Assembly (NCBI RefSeq): GCF_029852145.1 | Contig: NC_079978.1 | Span: 1,426,001 to 1,490,000, forward strand | Direction: 5' to 3' | Source of the DNA: Microplitis mediator | Taxonomy: Eukaryota > Arthropoda > Insecta > Hymenoptera > Braconidae | Length of the DNA stretch: 64,000 nt | Part shown: piece after piece, positions 13,701 to 26,200 of the stretch | How the letters are laid out: the number at the start of each line of letters is the position of its first letter | Position numbering within the stretch: position 1 is the stretch's first letter | Position numbers and translations under genes: made by a program | The notes under the pieces: model-generated | The model's database searches: none | Seen by the model: only the letters and a program-made list of their open reading frames with translations | What the model was told of the DNA's origin: nothing

Positions 13701-16700
13701 GTGCTATACCAGCACTGAATATATCATCTAGGTCATTCATATTAAAGTTACCTGCATGGTGAGACGTTACTTTTGTCGCTGGTATTGGCGCCGTTGTTAT
13801 TATTGTTGTTATTGGTGCTGCTGCTGCTATTGCTGGTGGTGGTGGTAAAGCTGATGGGGTTGATGTTAATGTTGATCCTGATTTGGATGTTGTTGCTGGA
13901 GATGATGTCGAAGTTGATGACGTACAAGTATGAACACTAGCATTGCTTGTAGGATGTTGCTGAATGTTTTGTGTAATATCAACGTCAGTGCGTTTTCCAC
14001 GAGTTCGAATGGTATATAGTGTAGGATTTGTCGGGGTCACTGAGTTTTTAGTTGTGTCTTTACTCACCCTACTATCGATCTTTCGGTGCTTTGGTGTATT
14101 ATCATGTGTTGTAGTAACATGAGTAACATGGGCAGGTGTATTTGTACTACCAGTACATCGTGACGATTCATTGGCAGTGGCACTACCATTACCACCACCT
14201 GTCTCAATATGATCGATTTCACTAGTTGATGTTGATGGGTTGTCTAGGTTCAATGCCAAGCGTAAACTTGCCTTATCACAGGTTAAATCATCATTATCAG
14301 GAGGCAGTGGATCGAGATGAAGTACTTCACTCAATTGATGAATAAATGTTGTTGGTAAATTAGTAATATCAATTGTCGCTGCTGGATCAAGAATTGCCTG
14401 CAATTGGCTCATAAAGTCTTCATTTTCATAAGTACTATTTTTCATTTTTTCATCTTCATTTAAACGCATTTCCAACGACAATGATGATTTTTTTTCTTTT
14501 ACAAGATTCTGCATTGCAATATCAAATTTACGTAAACTTGAATTATTTATCATATTTTGTATATCATTTTTACTCATACGTAAAAATCGTGTTATTACAC
14601 GATTTTTCCAAGATGACAATGATGGATGTGGTGATGATGATAATGATCGACGTGTTTTAGATTCACTAACCTCATTATGTGTATTATGATGATCACTATG
14701 ATTGTTTACTTTATCAGACTTTGAGGTATAAGATTGATTGCTATTGATACTTGTTTTATTATTATGATCACTAATACTTTTTTTCGACGAATGTTTATTA
14801 TTTTTATCTTGTGAAATATCACTTTTCTCAATTATTTTTCGACTTTCACGTCTGTCCGATTTATCACGAATTCTATCTCTTGACTTTTTGTAATCACGTT
14901 CATTAGTAAATTCAGTTACTGATTTTTCAGATCCATTGTTAGTATTATCGTTGTTACGATACGATTGTTGTGACTTGAATGTACCACCAGTTGAATCATT
15001 GGCAACAGTTGTAGTTGTGGTAACTGTTGGAGCCGTGATAATGATATCTGAATCTAATTGTAAAAGATTCTTCAGTCTTTTGAGCTTTGCTTTAGTATCA
15101 TCTTCTACAGGTTCACTGCCAACCCAATCGTCAGTCTTATTTATTTTTTTAAATTTTGTATTTAAATTAAATACAACTTTACGTCTTCCCAATTCATCTG
15201 TGACATCTTCTTCTGTAGTTTTATTATCACAAGTTTTTGCGGTTGTTGTTGTTGTTGCTGCTGTTGTTACTGACGATTTAGATGAAGTTACTGATATTTT
15301 TTCAGTTGTTACAGCAGTTACAGTTGTTTTTATTGTTGGTGTTGCTGCTGCTAGTGGTTCTGTTTTAATTATCACAGGTTCAAAAGCCGTTATTACTGTT
15401 TCCTTATTAGAAGCAGGATCTTGTTCTGGTCCATAATCCTTAGAAACTTCAAATTTCGGTCTTTTTTTTTTATTTTTCTTCTTTTTCTTAACAACATCTG
15501 GTGCTGTTGTTTCTGGTAGTGGCGGTAAAACCGGTAGATTTGGTAACGTAGGAAATTCAATAGCGTCATTTGAATTGCTACCCAAACACTGTTCAGCGAA
15601 TTCCATGGCTCTCTGCATATCACCAAGTAAATCATCAACACTAACATTTGTATCACCATTAACATCTGGCTTGTTAGATGATTGGTTAGCGATTGTTTTT
15701 GTTGATGGTATAGGCGGTAAAGGTACTTGAGATAATGGAAGTTGAGGATATTCAACAGGTGGTGGTATTACCGATGGATATGATATTGGTATAGGCGTTG
15801 CGTAAGGTACCATTGACGTGTAACTGGTGTGTGCTGGATAACCAGTCATTGTTGTAGGCATATTTATAGCTGTTCCAGGAGCCATCATTGGCATTGATGA
15901 CATATGAGTGTTATAAGGAGTACATTGGCTGATATTATCCGTATTAGTAATTATCGGTGGTGGTAATTGAGGATCATATTCAGGTACCATCGTTGAAAGT
16001 GATAAATTACCGCTTCGCCGTGGATCAAATGCTGCGGGTAAATGAAATTCTTCATTTTCAGAAGCTGAGAAAGCTGAAGTTCGTGTTGTTTGCTGTTTAT
16101 TTGATAGTACTTCAGTTGATTTAATTTTAATTTGTGGTTTTATTTGTTTATTTAGGTCAATTTTATTATCGGTTATTGTGAAATTTGTTGATGTATTAGT
16201 TGGTTCATCAAGTTTATCATCTTTTTGAGTTGAATAATCAGACGATTGAGAAGGCGACTGTAATAATGAGGATGATGTTGTATTAGTTTCACTGTTATCT
16301 TGTTTTCGGCTTTTCTTACTCTTTGATTTTGACTGACTTTTTGATTTGTCTTCAGTTGTTTTTATTGAATTTTCCGATGTATTATCTGTTGTAAATAAAT
16401 TTTGTTCTGATGATTGTGTGGATGATGTTTGGACGGTATAATGCTGTAAATCATACAATTCACCGGTTACTTGACTTTTATCAGGCGCTATTTCATTGTT
16501 ATCATTTGCTATTAATTTATTATTATCAGTTACATTGTTAAATGAATCATCATCTCTGTTATAAGTGTCAGCGACATTTGTCAAATCAAAAGTAGCAGTA
16601 TCTGTTGTAAAAGGCGTGTCTGATAACCCAGTTGTTGTTGATTCTTCAAAAGTAAGAGGATCACGAACTTTAATAGTCGCTATTTCAAAGTTATCCAATT

Positions 16701-17736
16701 GAAATTCTTCAAACGAATCAACAATAGTACCAGATACTTGATCATTCGTATCAACAACAACAACATCAGCATCAGTACTACTATCAACATCTCCAATTGT
16801 TTGTTGTTGATCGACATCAGTAAGCGGCGCTACTGACAGATTGTTCCATGTAATAATATCATCATCAATTTCGGCGGATGGTTGACTATAATTATTATCC
16901 GAAACATTTGTCGAATTAATAGTATTATCAAAATCTACTCTACCGATATCTTTTAAGTCACTGAGTGTTAAATCTAGTTCCGGTGGACCATGTTTAAGCT
17001 CAGGCTTTGCTTTAACAACATTTACTTGATCCTCATCTTTATTTGGAGTATCTAAATTAAAATCATCATACCAATTTGGTTCAACTGGTGAACTTATACG
17101 ATTAGATAACAATTTTCGTTTTAATTCATCAGCAGCTTCTGTTATCTTTTGCTGACGTTCTTCTTCAGACCCCAACAAAGGTGCTGACGGTTCTTCTGGT
17201 TCTTTATCAACATGTTGATAATTTTTTTCTCTAAACGGAGCTGAATAATAAGGTGAGAAAAAATTTGAACGACCACGAGGTCCTGAATAACCATAACCAC
17301 CACCACCACTACCACCACCTCCACTATTACCACTACCGCCACTATCACCTGCATTTCCACCTCTACCACGTCCATAAGGACGATTATTTCTCTGCTGGTA
17401 GGGTGAATTGTGCTGCTGTTGATATGAATATCTTACAGAACTCTGGAATTGATCACGTCCACCACCACGTGAATTTGCCCAGGGTTGTGGATGTGACTGT
17501 TGATCCCATCTTGAATATCTTTGCTGCTGTGAATTTTGTTGCCAATTATTATTGTCTCCTTGCTGATGATTGCCACCACGTCTCGATGAACTATTGTAGC
17601 TATTTCGTTGGTAATTACCACGTCCTCGAGGCGTATTATTTCTCTGACCATCATCACGTCTACTAGATTGCTGTGGACTAGAGTAACGTGCCCCGTGTGG
17701 TCCAAATCCTCGTCCTCGAAAACCACCACCACTCAT
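1706..17736 (-). CDS. ZNF106: ZNF106-like giant protein: RGG-rich N-terminus, tandem RPKST/RSKTP repeats, C-terminal WD40 domain
   Basis: Five coding exons: 17736-2992, 2799-2206, 2127-2011, 1945-1874, 1789-1706; all junctions are GT-AG and in phase 0, giving about 5,203 residues. The C-terminal 300 residues are WD40-like and collinear with human ZNF106, for example IRDAQNGLFLRTI against human VRDARNGLLLRTL. The first exon alone encodes about 4,915 residues, mostly low complexity. It has a Gly/Arg/Gln-rich RGG-type start (residues 1-160), a very basic KKKPKKKRRRR-type segment near residue 1640 (probable nuclear localisation) and acidic/Ser/Thr stretches. The RPKST...RSKTP repeats occupy about residues 3830-4550. 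Human ZNF106 is near 1,880 residues and has C2H2 fingers at both ends; none is visible here and the protein ends inside the WD40 region. A 5' UTR exon edge (CAG acceptor) lies at 17832. ZNF106 is a nuclear RNA-binding protein in mammals; the function here is inferred. Confidence 0.82.
4090..6240 (-). repeat. Coding tandem repeat: 13 RSKTP units with preceding RPKST motifs
   Basis: Within the giant exon, a block of about 45-65 codons recurs 13 times. The core is RPKSTVKELLRSKTP, often preceded by a second RPKSTVKELE copy. It is followed by a Ser/Asp-rich acidic linker and a basic SKKxKRVEIEE segment that leads into the next unit. Variants include RPKSTIRELE, RPKSTFKELL and RPKSTIKDLS. On the plus strand the repeat shows as recurring gatctcaa(t/c)aattcttt blocks. 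The regular Ser/Thr-Pro and Arg-x-x-Ser contexts look like kinase sites, but that is inference. Confidence 0.9.
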
Positions 17737-20107
17737 CGCATATCAATTAAACGTCTACACATCTGGTTATGGAACTCGTAGCTTGAGCTCATTATATTTT
17801 TATGGTATTGTTTATTTACTCTACTCAGTAATCTGTAAAATAAAAAATAAATTAAATTTTTTAAATTAATCAATAAATTTATGATAAACAAATGAGCGTA
17901 TGTTCAAGTTCTTGTCTAATGCCGTAATTAAAAAAAAAAAAATTATTAAATTTAAAAATCTGTCAATATAAAAGAGTGCGTGTTGATATTTATCATGTAT
18001 TTATTGATTTTCTGTTGTTTGTTGGTTATAAGTTTATAATTTTTTTTTTTTTTCCGATCATATAATGTGTAAAAATAAATCTTATCAAAGTAATATACTA
18101 AAAATGTCTCGTTGAGTTCGATTGTATTATAAAATGACAATTATAAAAATGTCTTTGATGTATGCGGTCTCTATATGTATACATAGATATAGATGTATAT
18201 GTATGATAACGTAAATATATATATATATATATATGGTCAACACCGTGCAATACATACTTATAGATATTGCATATCGTAGGCTTCCGAAGACACGCAATGC
18301 TGAGAGTTAAATGACTTTGGAAAAAAAAATCACTAATAAATAATTATGTCCAATTATGATGTGTCTTTTAGGTACGAGCGATGCTGATGCAGATGTTACT
18401 ATTGCTGATGTTTTTAAATATTATTATTAATACTACAACTTATTTAATTGTCACTGCTAACGCAGAAGTTGTACAACTTTTTTTGTTGATGTTGTTGATA
18501 AATAATAAAATTTTTCTTGGTATTTATGTTAATAAAAAAAAATAATTATACAAGATAGTTCTCAATGGTCGACAGGGAGAGAAAAAAACTACCAATTGTC
18601 CCACCACTAACCTAACAAACGATTGCACTATTTCATCACAAAACGTTTAGTTATTTAATTCATTAAATACCAAGTACTTATTTATATACCAGCGATTTAT
18701 TATCTTTCGGTAATTTAAATCAATTAGGTATGAGTTATTACTGGTAATGAGTATAAATATCAATATATGTCACATTGAAAAGACTTAAAATTAATATCTT
18801 TATACACTTTTTTTTTTTTACTTATGATTGAATAGTATGTACACGAGTGTGTACATAACGCCTGTTTTTAACGATTAACTGACTCTATGATGTATAGGTG
18901 TGTTGCAGTTCCTAGATTCAGCACAATCTATATGCTGGTTTGGTAAATTGGTATGCTTATACTTGTATTGGTGACATTGGTGTGTGTGTCCACGACCATT
19001 AATTATAAATATTTATGTAGAAAAGGATATTACTTTTTAAATCAAATTCCCATATTTTTTATTTATTGACACTTTAATTTTTTTTTTTATTTTCGGTGAT
19101 TGTGAGGTGACTTTTTTTTTTTTTATAAAATGAGATAAAGTCAGCAGTGCAACGTGTGCGTAATGACGGAAGTTATTTTTTACAAGTTTCCTGAAATTGT
19201 ACTGACTCACCCGACTTATCTTCTTCATTATTCCGCGGTGCGATTGCATGATAGAGGGGGGGGGGTCATCAAAAGATATCATACCGGCAAATAATAACAC
19301 ATTTTCCCACTTAAGGGGTAACGGTAACCGATTTTTAATTCAATTTAATTTACGGACAAACACTAGGAACCTAAAATAGAGAGTCTTCAGCGTTTTTTAA
19401 ACCCTTAACCTAGGGCTAGAAATTTCGTATTTTCAAAAATTCTAATTCGTCTCTGAGAAAAATTGTTTTAAAATTCTCATTTACTCTACGAGTGCAACAA
19501 AGATAGTCCCGTTTATTTTTCTGAGTGTGAGAAAGAGGTCCGGTAGCGGATCCCCTTAAAGACTGAACTCTACTTCCAGAGCCTTTAAAATTTATTTAAA
19601 TAGGGATAGATTTACTTAGAAATCTTTAATTAAATCAAGAAAATGGTATTTAATACAAGAAATTAAAAATCTATAATCCTGCAGTCATTTAAAATTTTTT
19701 TGTTTGTTTTTATATTGACCTACAGCAATGTCGATAACTATCAACATTCAAATTTACCGCGTGAACAAAAAAATATACTGGACATAACTTCCTGTTGGGT
19801 GGCGTTGCACATGCATAGGTAAACAACATATGGGTGTAATTTATAAATATAAACACGTATATAAACAAATTTGGTTAATTAAAATCTCAAGAACGCACAA
19901 CGAACAGAGTTGGAGTATCCCTCAAAGAACAGCCATTGAAAAAATAGAAAAAAAAAAGGACACACCACTTGGAAATCCACTCAGAAAAAAAGTATTGTTG
20001 TGATAATAATACCAGTAATAATAACAATATTTGGTTATTTAAATCTAAAACATAACCTCTGTGTTGTTAAGTGTCATACGTTGCAGAATAAACAGTATTA
20101 ATTCAAG
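17737..20107. other. Divergent intergenic region between the ZNF106-like gene and MED6
   Basis: About 2.4 kb without convincing coding exons. The left part holds the 5' UTR exon edge (17832) and the promoter of the ZNF106-like gene; the right part holds the MED6 promoter. It includes an AT dinucleotide run (18210-18233), several A/T homopolymers and a possible weak TTAA-flanked repeat (19315-19556). A MED6 5' UTR probably begins within the last few hundred bases. Confidence 0.5.
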
Positions 20108-21283
20108 ATGATGCCTGGACGACTCCCAGTTTCAGGTAAATATATTATTTATTATTATGGTACTGGAGTTAGCCGATGTCTAACAATTTTTGGACTTTTT
20201 TTTAGACGGTAAATTATAAAAAAAAAAATATTTAAAAAAATTGCACTTGTAGTCTTTGAAATTTTCGACAAGTGCATATTTTTAGTTTTTTTTTTCTTCA
20301 AATTTAATTGTCCAAAAAAAAATCAAAAAATTTTTAATTGGCTGCTAACTTCAGGATCGTTTATTATTGCTATCATAGATTAGTTTTATTTTGATAACTA
20401 ATGAAGAATAATTTTTACTCATCACAGATAATCCGCTGGGTTTGTCATGGCACGACAGTGCATGGATACCCGTTTTAAATCCAACAAATATAATGGATTA
20501 CTTTTCAGAACGTAGTAATCCATTTTACGATCGTACTTGTAATAATGAGATCGTTAAAATGCAACGGCTTAATCCTGAACAACTTCAGTAAGCACTCAAA
20601 GCTATATTTTTATTTTCTAGTTGATTATTTAAACAACAAGTAATTAAATAATATTGTTACTATTATAGAAATATGACAGGAGTTGAATACATTTTACTTC
20701 ATGTACAAGATCCGATTTTATATGTAATCCGTAAACAGCATCGTTACTCACCATCCCAAGTAACTCCTCTAGCAGACTACTATATAATTGCTGGCACAGT
20801 ATATCAAGCTCCAGATTTAGCTTCTGTCATCAATTCTCGTTTACTATCCACGATTCATCATTTGCAATCGGCGTTTGAAGAAGCCAGTTCTTATTCAAAG
20901 TATCATCCTAGCAAAGGATACTCCTGGGACTTTAAAAATGGTAAACCTTTGTCAGCTAAGAAAGAAGCTCCTCTGCGAGAAGAACCCAGTTCGTTGTTCC
21001 AACGGCAAAGGGTCGATATGCTTCTTGCTGAAATAACACGAAAATTTCCACCACCTGTTCCTAAACCTGTACAAGCTCCCGCAGAACAACCCAGTAAGTT
21101 TATCCTCCTTTTATTAAATTTACTAATTACTTATATATTTAATAATAAAATATAAATTTATTATTATTTTATTTTATTGTTTTAGCTGTTGAAATAAAAC
21201 AAGAAATTTTAACTTTAAAAGAAATAAAGACTGAGAAGAGAGATATGAAACCACCGCCAGAAAGAAAACCACGAGTTAATTAA
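20108..21283 (+). CDS. MED6: Mediator complex subunit 6 (MED6)
   Basis: Four exons (20108-20135, 20428-20587, 20669-21093, 21186-21283), all GT-AG with matching phases, give 236 residues; family members are around 240-250. The second exon encodes the conserved start of the Med6 domain (LSWHDSAWIP, then MDYFSERSNPFYDRTCNNE). The third begins with MTGVEYILLHVQ and continues through the ADYYIIAGTVYQAP core. The last exon is a basic, Lys/Pro-rich tail. MED6 is a head-module subunit of Mediator that links activators to RNA polymerase II in the nucleus. Two ATGs sit in tandem at the start and the first is used here. Intron 1 contains a 204-bp foldback element. An AATAAA polyadenylation signal lies at about 21328, shortly after the stop and before an A tract. 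Confidence 0.95.
20157..20360. mobile_element. 204-bp foldback MITE (family 2, copy 1) in MED6 intron 1
   Basis: The ends are inverted repeats: ATGGTACTGGAGTTAGC on the left, and on the right CTGCTAACTTCAGGATCGT, which reads ACGATCCTGAAGTTAGCAG on the other strand. An 8-bp direct repeat, ttattatt, flanks it at 20149-20156 and 20361-20368. The interior is non-coding and nearly palindromic. The 8-bp duplication fits hAT-type transposition. Its termini match the copy at 57245-57448. Confidence 0.7.
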
Positions 21284-21496
21284 TTATTTTAATATTTTTA
21301 TCAAATTATATTAAGTATATATATTTAATAAATTAAAAAAAAAAAAAAAAAAAAAACAAAACAAAAGGATAAATAATTAATTTATTTTGGCTATTTTCAC
21401 GCTGTATTTTTGACAAGTTATGATTATACAAGAATATTTATTTATTAAAATGATTTATTTGATAAAATACTCTTGGCTAATGAAAAAGTTTTAACG

Positions 21497-22604
21497 ATGA
21501 GTGATAATTGCGGTTGTGGTAGATATGGATGCACATGTGTCGATTATAGTATTGACAATGTCACAGCATCCAATGACGATTTTATTTTACGAATGAGACA
21601 CTTGAAATGCCGGGTAACTCGTCTGGTTCGCAATCAAATGAGAAAGGTCTTGATTCAAAGTATATAAAAAATTATTATATTGTTTTAAAATCAGACACTT
21701 GGTAATAATATAAAACTTTATTAAAACTCAATTGAAAAATATATTATTACAGAGTATGTCAGAATCACGTGAGACTAATTATTCAAGTTACCCCGCAAGC
21801 AGTAAGTCATCGTCAAAGTCAGTAAATAATAAGGGAACTCAGTTGTCATCCTCGTCCTCCATAAATCTACATGGAAATAAATTAATAGACCATACAAATA
21901 CCCGACAACTAACTACAACTTCACAGGAATATACAACAGACTCTTCAATACGTAATTATTCAACTTCATCGGTGGAAGAATCAAAACCCGCAGTTGTTCC
22001 TACACAACAGACAAATCGTAAACAGCCAATAGGTCATTCAACTGTAATTAATCCCCCAGTTTCAACTCGAATAAGTCGTGGCTCAGATGTACAGAAATCA
22101 TATGTTCCTCACGATATTGATGTAATTCATCCAGCAGCCAAAATACTACCAATACCATCACCCACGACACAATCTGTTGCAGTAGAAACACTTGCAAATA
22201 TGTCTGATTTAACAGAATATACTCCATCAAATTTCTATCGGCACGATAATACGATGGTGGATTCTTCAACTCAAGCTACAACTCAAGTGACTACTTCAAC
22301 TCAAGCAACAGATTCAATAAACAGAGCTACGTCTACTGCTAAAATTCAAACAGACCTAATAACATCGACAACAACGACGAGAAATACAACAACATTTATC
22401 GGAATTATTTATGATGGACTAATAAGTATTACAAGTTTTCTTTATAGAATTAAAAAAATGATTTTTATGATATTGTTGATGGGTTTGCTTCTGTGGGCGG
22501 CTGTGATATACGGAGCAATACTCGGTGCAGCAATTTGTACCAAAACCGGTGGATATCCTTTATTTCAGATCACATTACCACCTTCCAAACCTGTTTTTTT
22601 CTAA
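21497..22604 (+). CDS. Unrecognised Ser/Thr-rich protein with N-terminal Cys cluster and C-terminal membrane segment
   Basis: Two exons, 21497-21646 and 21753-22604, join in phase 0 (donor AAG|GTCTTG, acceptor TTACAG) to give 333 residues. The start is the first ATG; upstream in-frame sequence has no ATG. The N-terminus carries CGCGRYGCTC, a compact four-Cys cluster that could bind metal, then a basic region (RMRHLKCRVTRLVRNQMRK). Residues about 50-250 are a Ser/Thr/Gln-rich, probably disordered stalk. Near the C-terminus a hydrophobic segment of about 25 residues (MIFMILLMGLLLWAAVIYG and onward) is followed by about 20 residues ending LPPSKPVFF. This layout suggests a tail-anchored or single-pass membrane protein. 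I know no matching family. The donor is weak; without splicing, exon 1 would end as a 56-residue product. Confidence 0.6.
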
Positions 22605-23281
22605 TAATAACTTATTTATTTATTTTATTATCTAATTATTATTGTAATAGTAGAGATAAAATAGTTGCTTGTAATATAAAGTATTTTTTACTCTTACGAT
22701 TTCTTGTGATACAATATCAGTAAAATAATAGATTGAACTTGGGATTTTCAATTAAAATTTTACTGAAGACGTTTAAAAAATTCACGGCTCAGAATATATA
22801 TTATATATATTTATATATATAGATATATCGTGTTGAATTATTTAATAGACAATGGTAAAAAATTATTACAAGTAAAATTTATTTATTTTAATTAAAAACT
22901 CCAAGCTCCGAGGGTTTTAGTGTCAAAGTAATAATTGGAAAATTGTCTTTACTTTAAGACTTGACACAAAATATATTAAAACTCGGAGTAATACACCGTG
23001 CGTATTGTAATTCTGAGTCAATCTGACTGAATAGATATTTTCTATTTTTCAGCCCTATTGTCTCATTATTTTAACGACCGAGTTGATAAAAGTCATTGCG
23101 ATTACTTTTAAGCACATTAAATTATCTTCTTGTTCTTTTAGTTTTTAGTATTTTTGTCTTTTTTAACGTGTGCGTTGTGTGTGCTGGTCACTCTCAGCTA
23201 CTCTGATATGTTTTATTGGTAAAAAAGAAGATGAGATTTATAAACAATCATTACACGCAACTCTCTGGACCAGGTATGGAA
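22605..23281. other. Convergent intergenic region
   Basis: 3' flanks of the plus-strand membrane-protein gene and the minus-strand Sidestep-family gene. AT-rich with a short TATA-type dinucleotide run at 22796-22826. No coding exon or RNA gene is evident. Confidence 0.5.
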
Positions 23282-26200
23282 TTAGCTATTATTATTTCCT
23301 TCATCATATTGCGATCTGCTTTGAAACTAATAGGTTCCCATGATTTTGTAGAAAATGGATTCAACTGAAATTTCATTTAATAAAATTATAATTATTAAAT
23401 ACCAAATAATAATTATAATTATAGCGCATTTATACTTACAGTACATTTATTTGTCTGAAGGCCTTGTTTGTGAATGTCGTACGGAGCAAACAGCGTATCC
23501 GGTCTTACCGGTAAAAATAACTGTGGCTCCCGTTTTACTTTTTCTTGGTCTATAATAAGAAATATTCAATATTTTATTGTTTATTATTATCACTGGCGAG
23601 TCATAAAAATAACTATTTAATCAATATTTATGCAATTAGTATTTTATAAATAACATCTAGGAAATGATAAAAAATTACATATTAAAATAATCATGAGTGA
23701 TCGATTGAACTAATCCGTTTTTTTTTTTTTCTTAAAGGCTAATAAATTAAAATAGATCTATAATAATTTTCTGTGTTTTAAAATTATTTTATTAAAACAA
23801 AATTGTCCTGATGGCTTAATAGATATATATATGTATATACCTTGAGGAGACTGAATAATATCAGGTTGATTGAGCGCGTAGTCTCCCACTTGTTTTAACG
23901 TATACTCTACAAAGTATGTATGATCACCATGTGTGACATCAAGCATTGAATTATTCCTTGAGTCTGGAGGACTTATGATGGGTTGTTTCATATAAGGTTC
24001 AACGTGTACGGGTGATGTAGTACCACGTCGTCTGTAGAACATGAGCAGCACCGAGAGTACGGTTATACCGAGGGTCATAAGACAGCCAATGAGCAGCAAT
24101 AAAAGAGGGACAAAACTGACTCCGGTATCTGTGTATTAGGTTTAAAAAGAATATTTAAGTAAGCTGAGAGATAAAAAGATATATAAGATGAGTTTAATGA
24201 GAGTGTGAGAATAAAAAGATCAAGTAAAGGGATTTCTAATCATTCTCATCAATCTAAATAGCCAGATCATAAATTATTACCAGTTTGTTTTCCAGAATCT
24301 CTTAGTATAATATCTTCCAGTAGGGACACTTCGCTTCTTCCTTTGGCATTAATCGCGTATACCATCAGATAAAAATGATTGGCTGGCAGAAGATCAGCCA
24401 CGGGGATACGAAATACTGGCGCCTCGGGACTGATACTCGAGATGTTTACCCTCAGTAAGTTTGTCTGGGCTTCATAAGCCTCTAGACGAAAATCTTGACG
24501 TAAACCACCATCGTATCCAGGTGCACATTCAACATCTAGAGTCTCAACACTTTGATTCAATAATGCTTTTAACGTGCAGTTATTAACTGGACTTGGTTTT
24601 ACTGAAATGATAAAAGAAAAAAAGAAAAGAAAAATTATTTAACACGATAGACTATAATAGTTTGTTTGAATGGGCGGGTGGAGAAGTAGACAAGTAGAAT
24701 GAGAATGTATAAATGATCGATGGGATAGGAACAAAAGGGGCCAATAGGTCGCGCATACCTGCTGGAATTACTTGGTAGACGCACGGCGTCTTTTGCTTCC
24801 CAATCGCATTCCTTCCCCAGCAGGTCAATGCACCGTAATCCCTCTCAGATATGGGCGTGTAGATGAATTCACTGGATGTGCCGTTGTTACCGTCAAACTT
24901 GGCGGGTGCAAGCTCAAAATTCTCACCGCTATTGTTAAATTCCCATGTAAAGTCAACTTGATTCGGATCAGCGTCTACCTCACACCTAATCTTTACAGAT
25001 TCATCCAAAGACGCTCCTATTATTGTTACGTCTTTCGTTTTGCAAACTGGAGCAACTGAAACAAATATTATTATTATTATTATTATTTTTTATTCTTGAC
25101 ACTCAGTCTTCTATTGACAAGAGAGATCAGATCGACTTAAGAGTGTAAGAGGAATAACAAAAACAATTAAAATAAAAAAATAAATATTTAATTAATACTT
25201 ACATTGAACACGTAAAGGTACAACTGAACTAGTTGTTTCCCCTCTGTCATTACTTGCCAAGCAAGTGTAATTTCCACCATTTTCCCGTTTTATTTTTTGC
25301 AGCACCAGATTCTGAGAACTCATGACAATCCCAGCAGTGGCATTCTGCACCAGAGTTATTCCCTGTGGGTAAATATTTATTTTATTTACTATTGTAATAA
25401 AGTGTAAATAATAACAACTTACATTATGCTTCCAAGTTATTCTATTATGCTCAGGATTAGCACGGACTTTACATTCAAAATAAACATCATCCTCTTCTTT
25501 GATATTCTGTGCATTAAGTGTGTTGCCTATCTCCAGCTGCACTTTAGGTGGAACTGTAAAGTTTTATTTAAAACAACACCTCAATCAATAAATTTTATTA
25601 TCCTATTTGTTTTATTCATAACAATATCATTTACTTTAAACAAATTATCAAAAGAGAGACTACTGCTCAGCAAAGAATCTCAACAACTTTAATTTCTTAA
25701 AGTTTAATAAAATAAAATAAAAGTAAATTATATAAGGATTAAAATTAGAATTTTTATACTCAATTTATATTCATAGAAAAGAAGAGCAAACGAGTGGATT
25801 GAAGAAGAGGCAGAGGAAGGGCTGGGAGAGAAGGGGGGGGGGGATGTTCACTCCATTAATTCAATGAAATTAAACTCACAGACGACATTCAAGTGGTAAT
25901 AATCCTCGAGAAAGGCATTGCTCAGTGCTGGATTGTCTCCTCGACATCTCAACTGTTTACCGTCATCTTCGGGTGTTGGATAAAATTCCAGTGTACTGTA
26001 CACTACCGTCGAATTACTACGTTCAGTAATGCTACCACTTTTAAATTCTTCATTGCCCTCCAGCCAGTGGACTTTTGCCCTTGGATGAGATCCAGTTACT
26101 TCGCAGCTCAGGTTGTACAGTTTACCCGATACCAATTGCAAAGGTTTCGACATTATTGTCACGCTCTCTGGCTTTACTATAAATAATAATTAACAATAAT

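Noticed and set aside
19665..19745. Possible further family-2 MITE (ATAATCCTGCAGTCATTTAAAA)
   Set aside because: Only one end is similar; no matching inverted end or flanking duplication was found nearby.
22440..22604. KASH domain at the C-terminus of the unknown membrane protein
   Set aside because: Layout is similar (one TM helix, short tail) but the tail ends SKPVFF rather than PPPX and no other KASH residues are recognisable.
23355..23555. Plus-strand 66-codon frame with a hydrophobic middle
   Set aside because: The minus strand here continues the Sidestep-family tail in the correct phase with an acceptor and a GTAAGT donor. The plus frame starts in a run of ATT codons and has no family resemblance.
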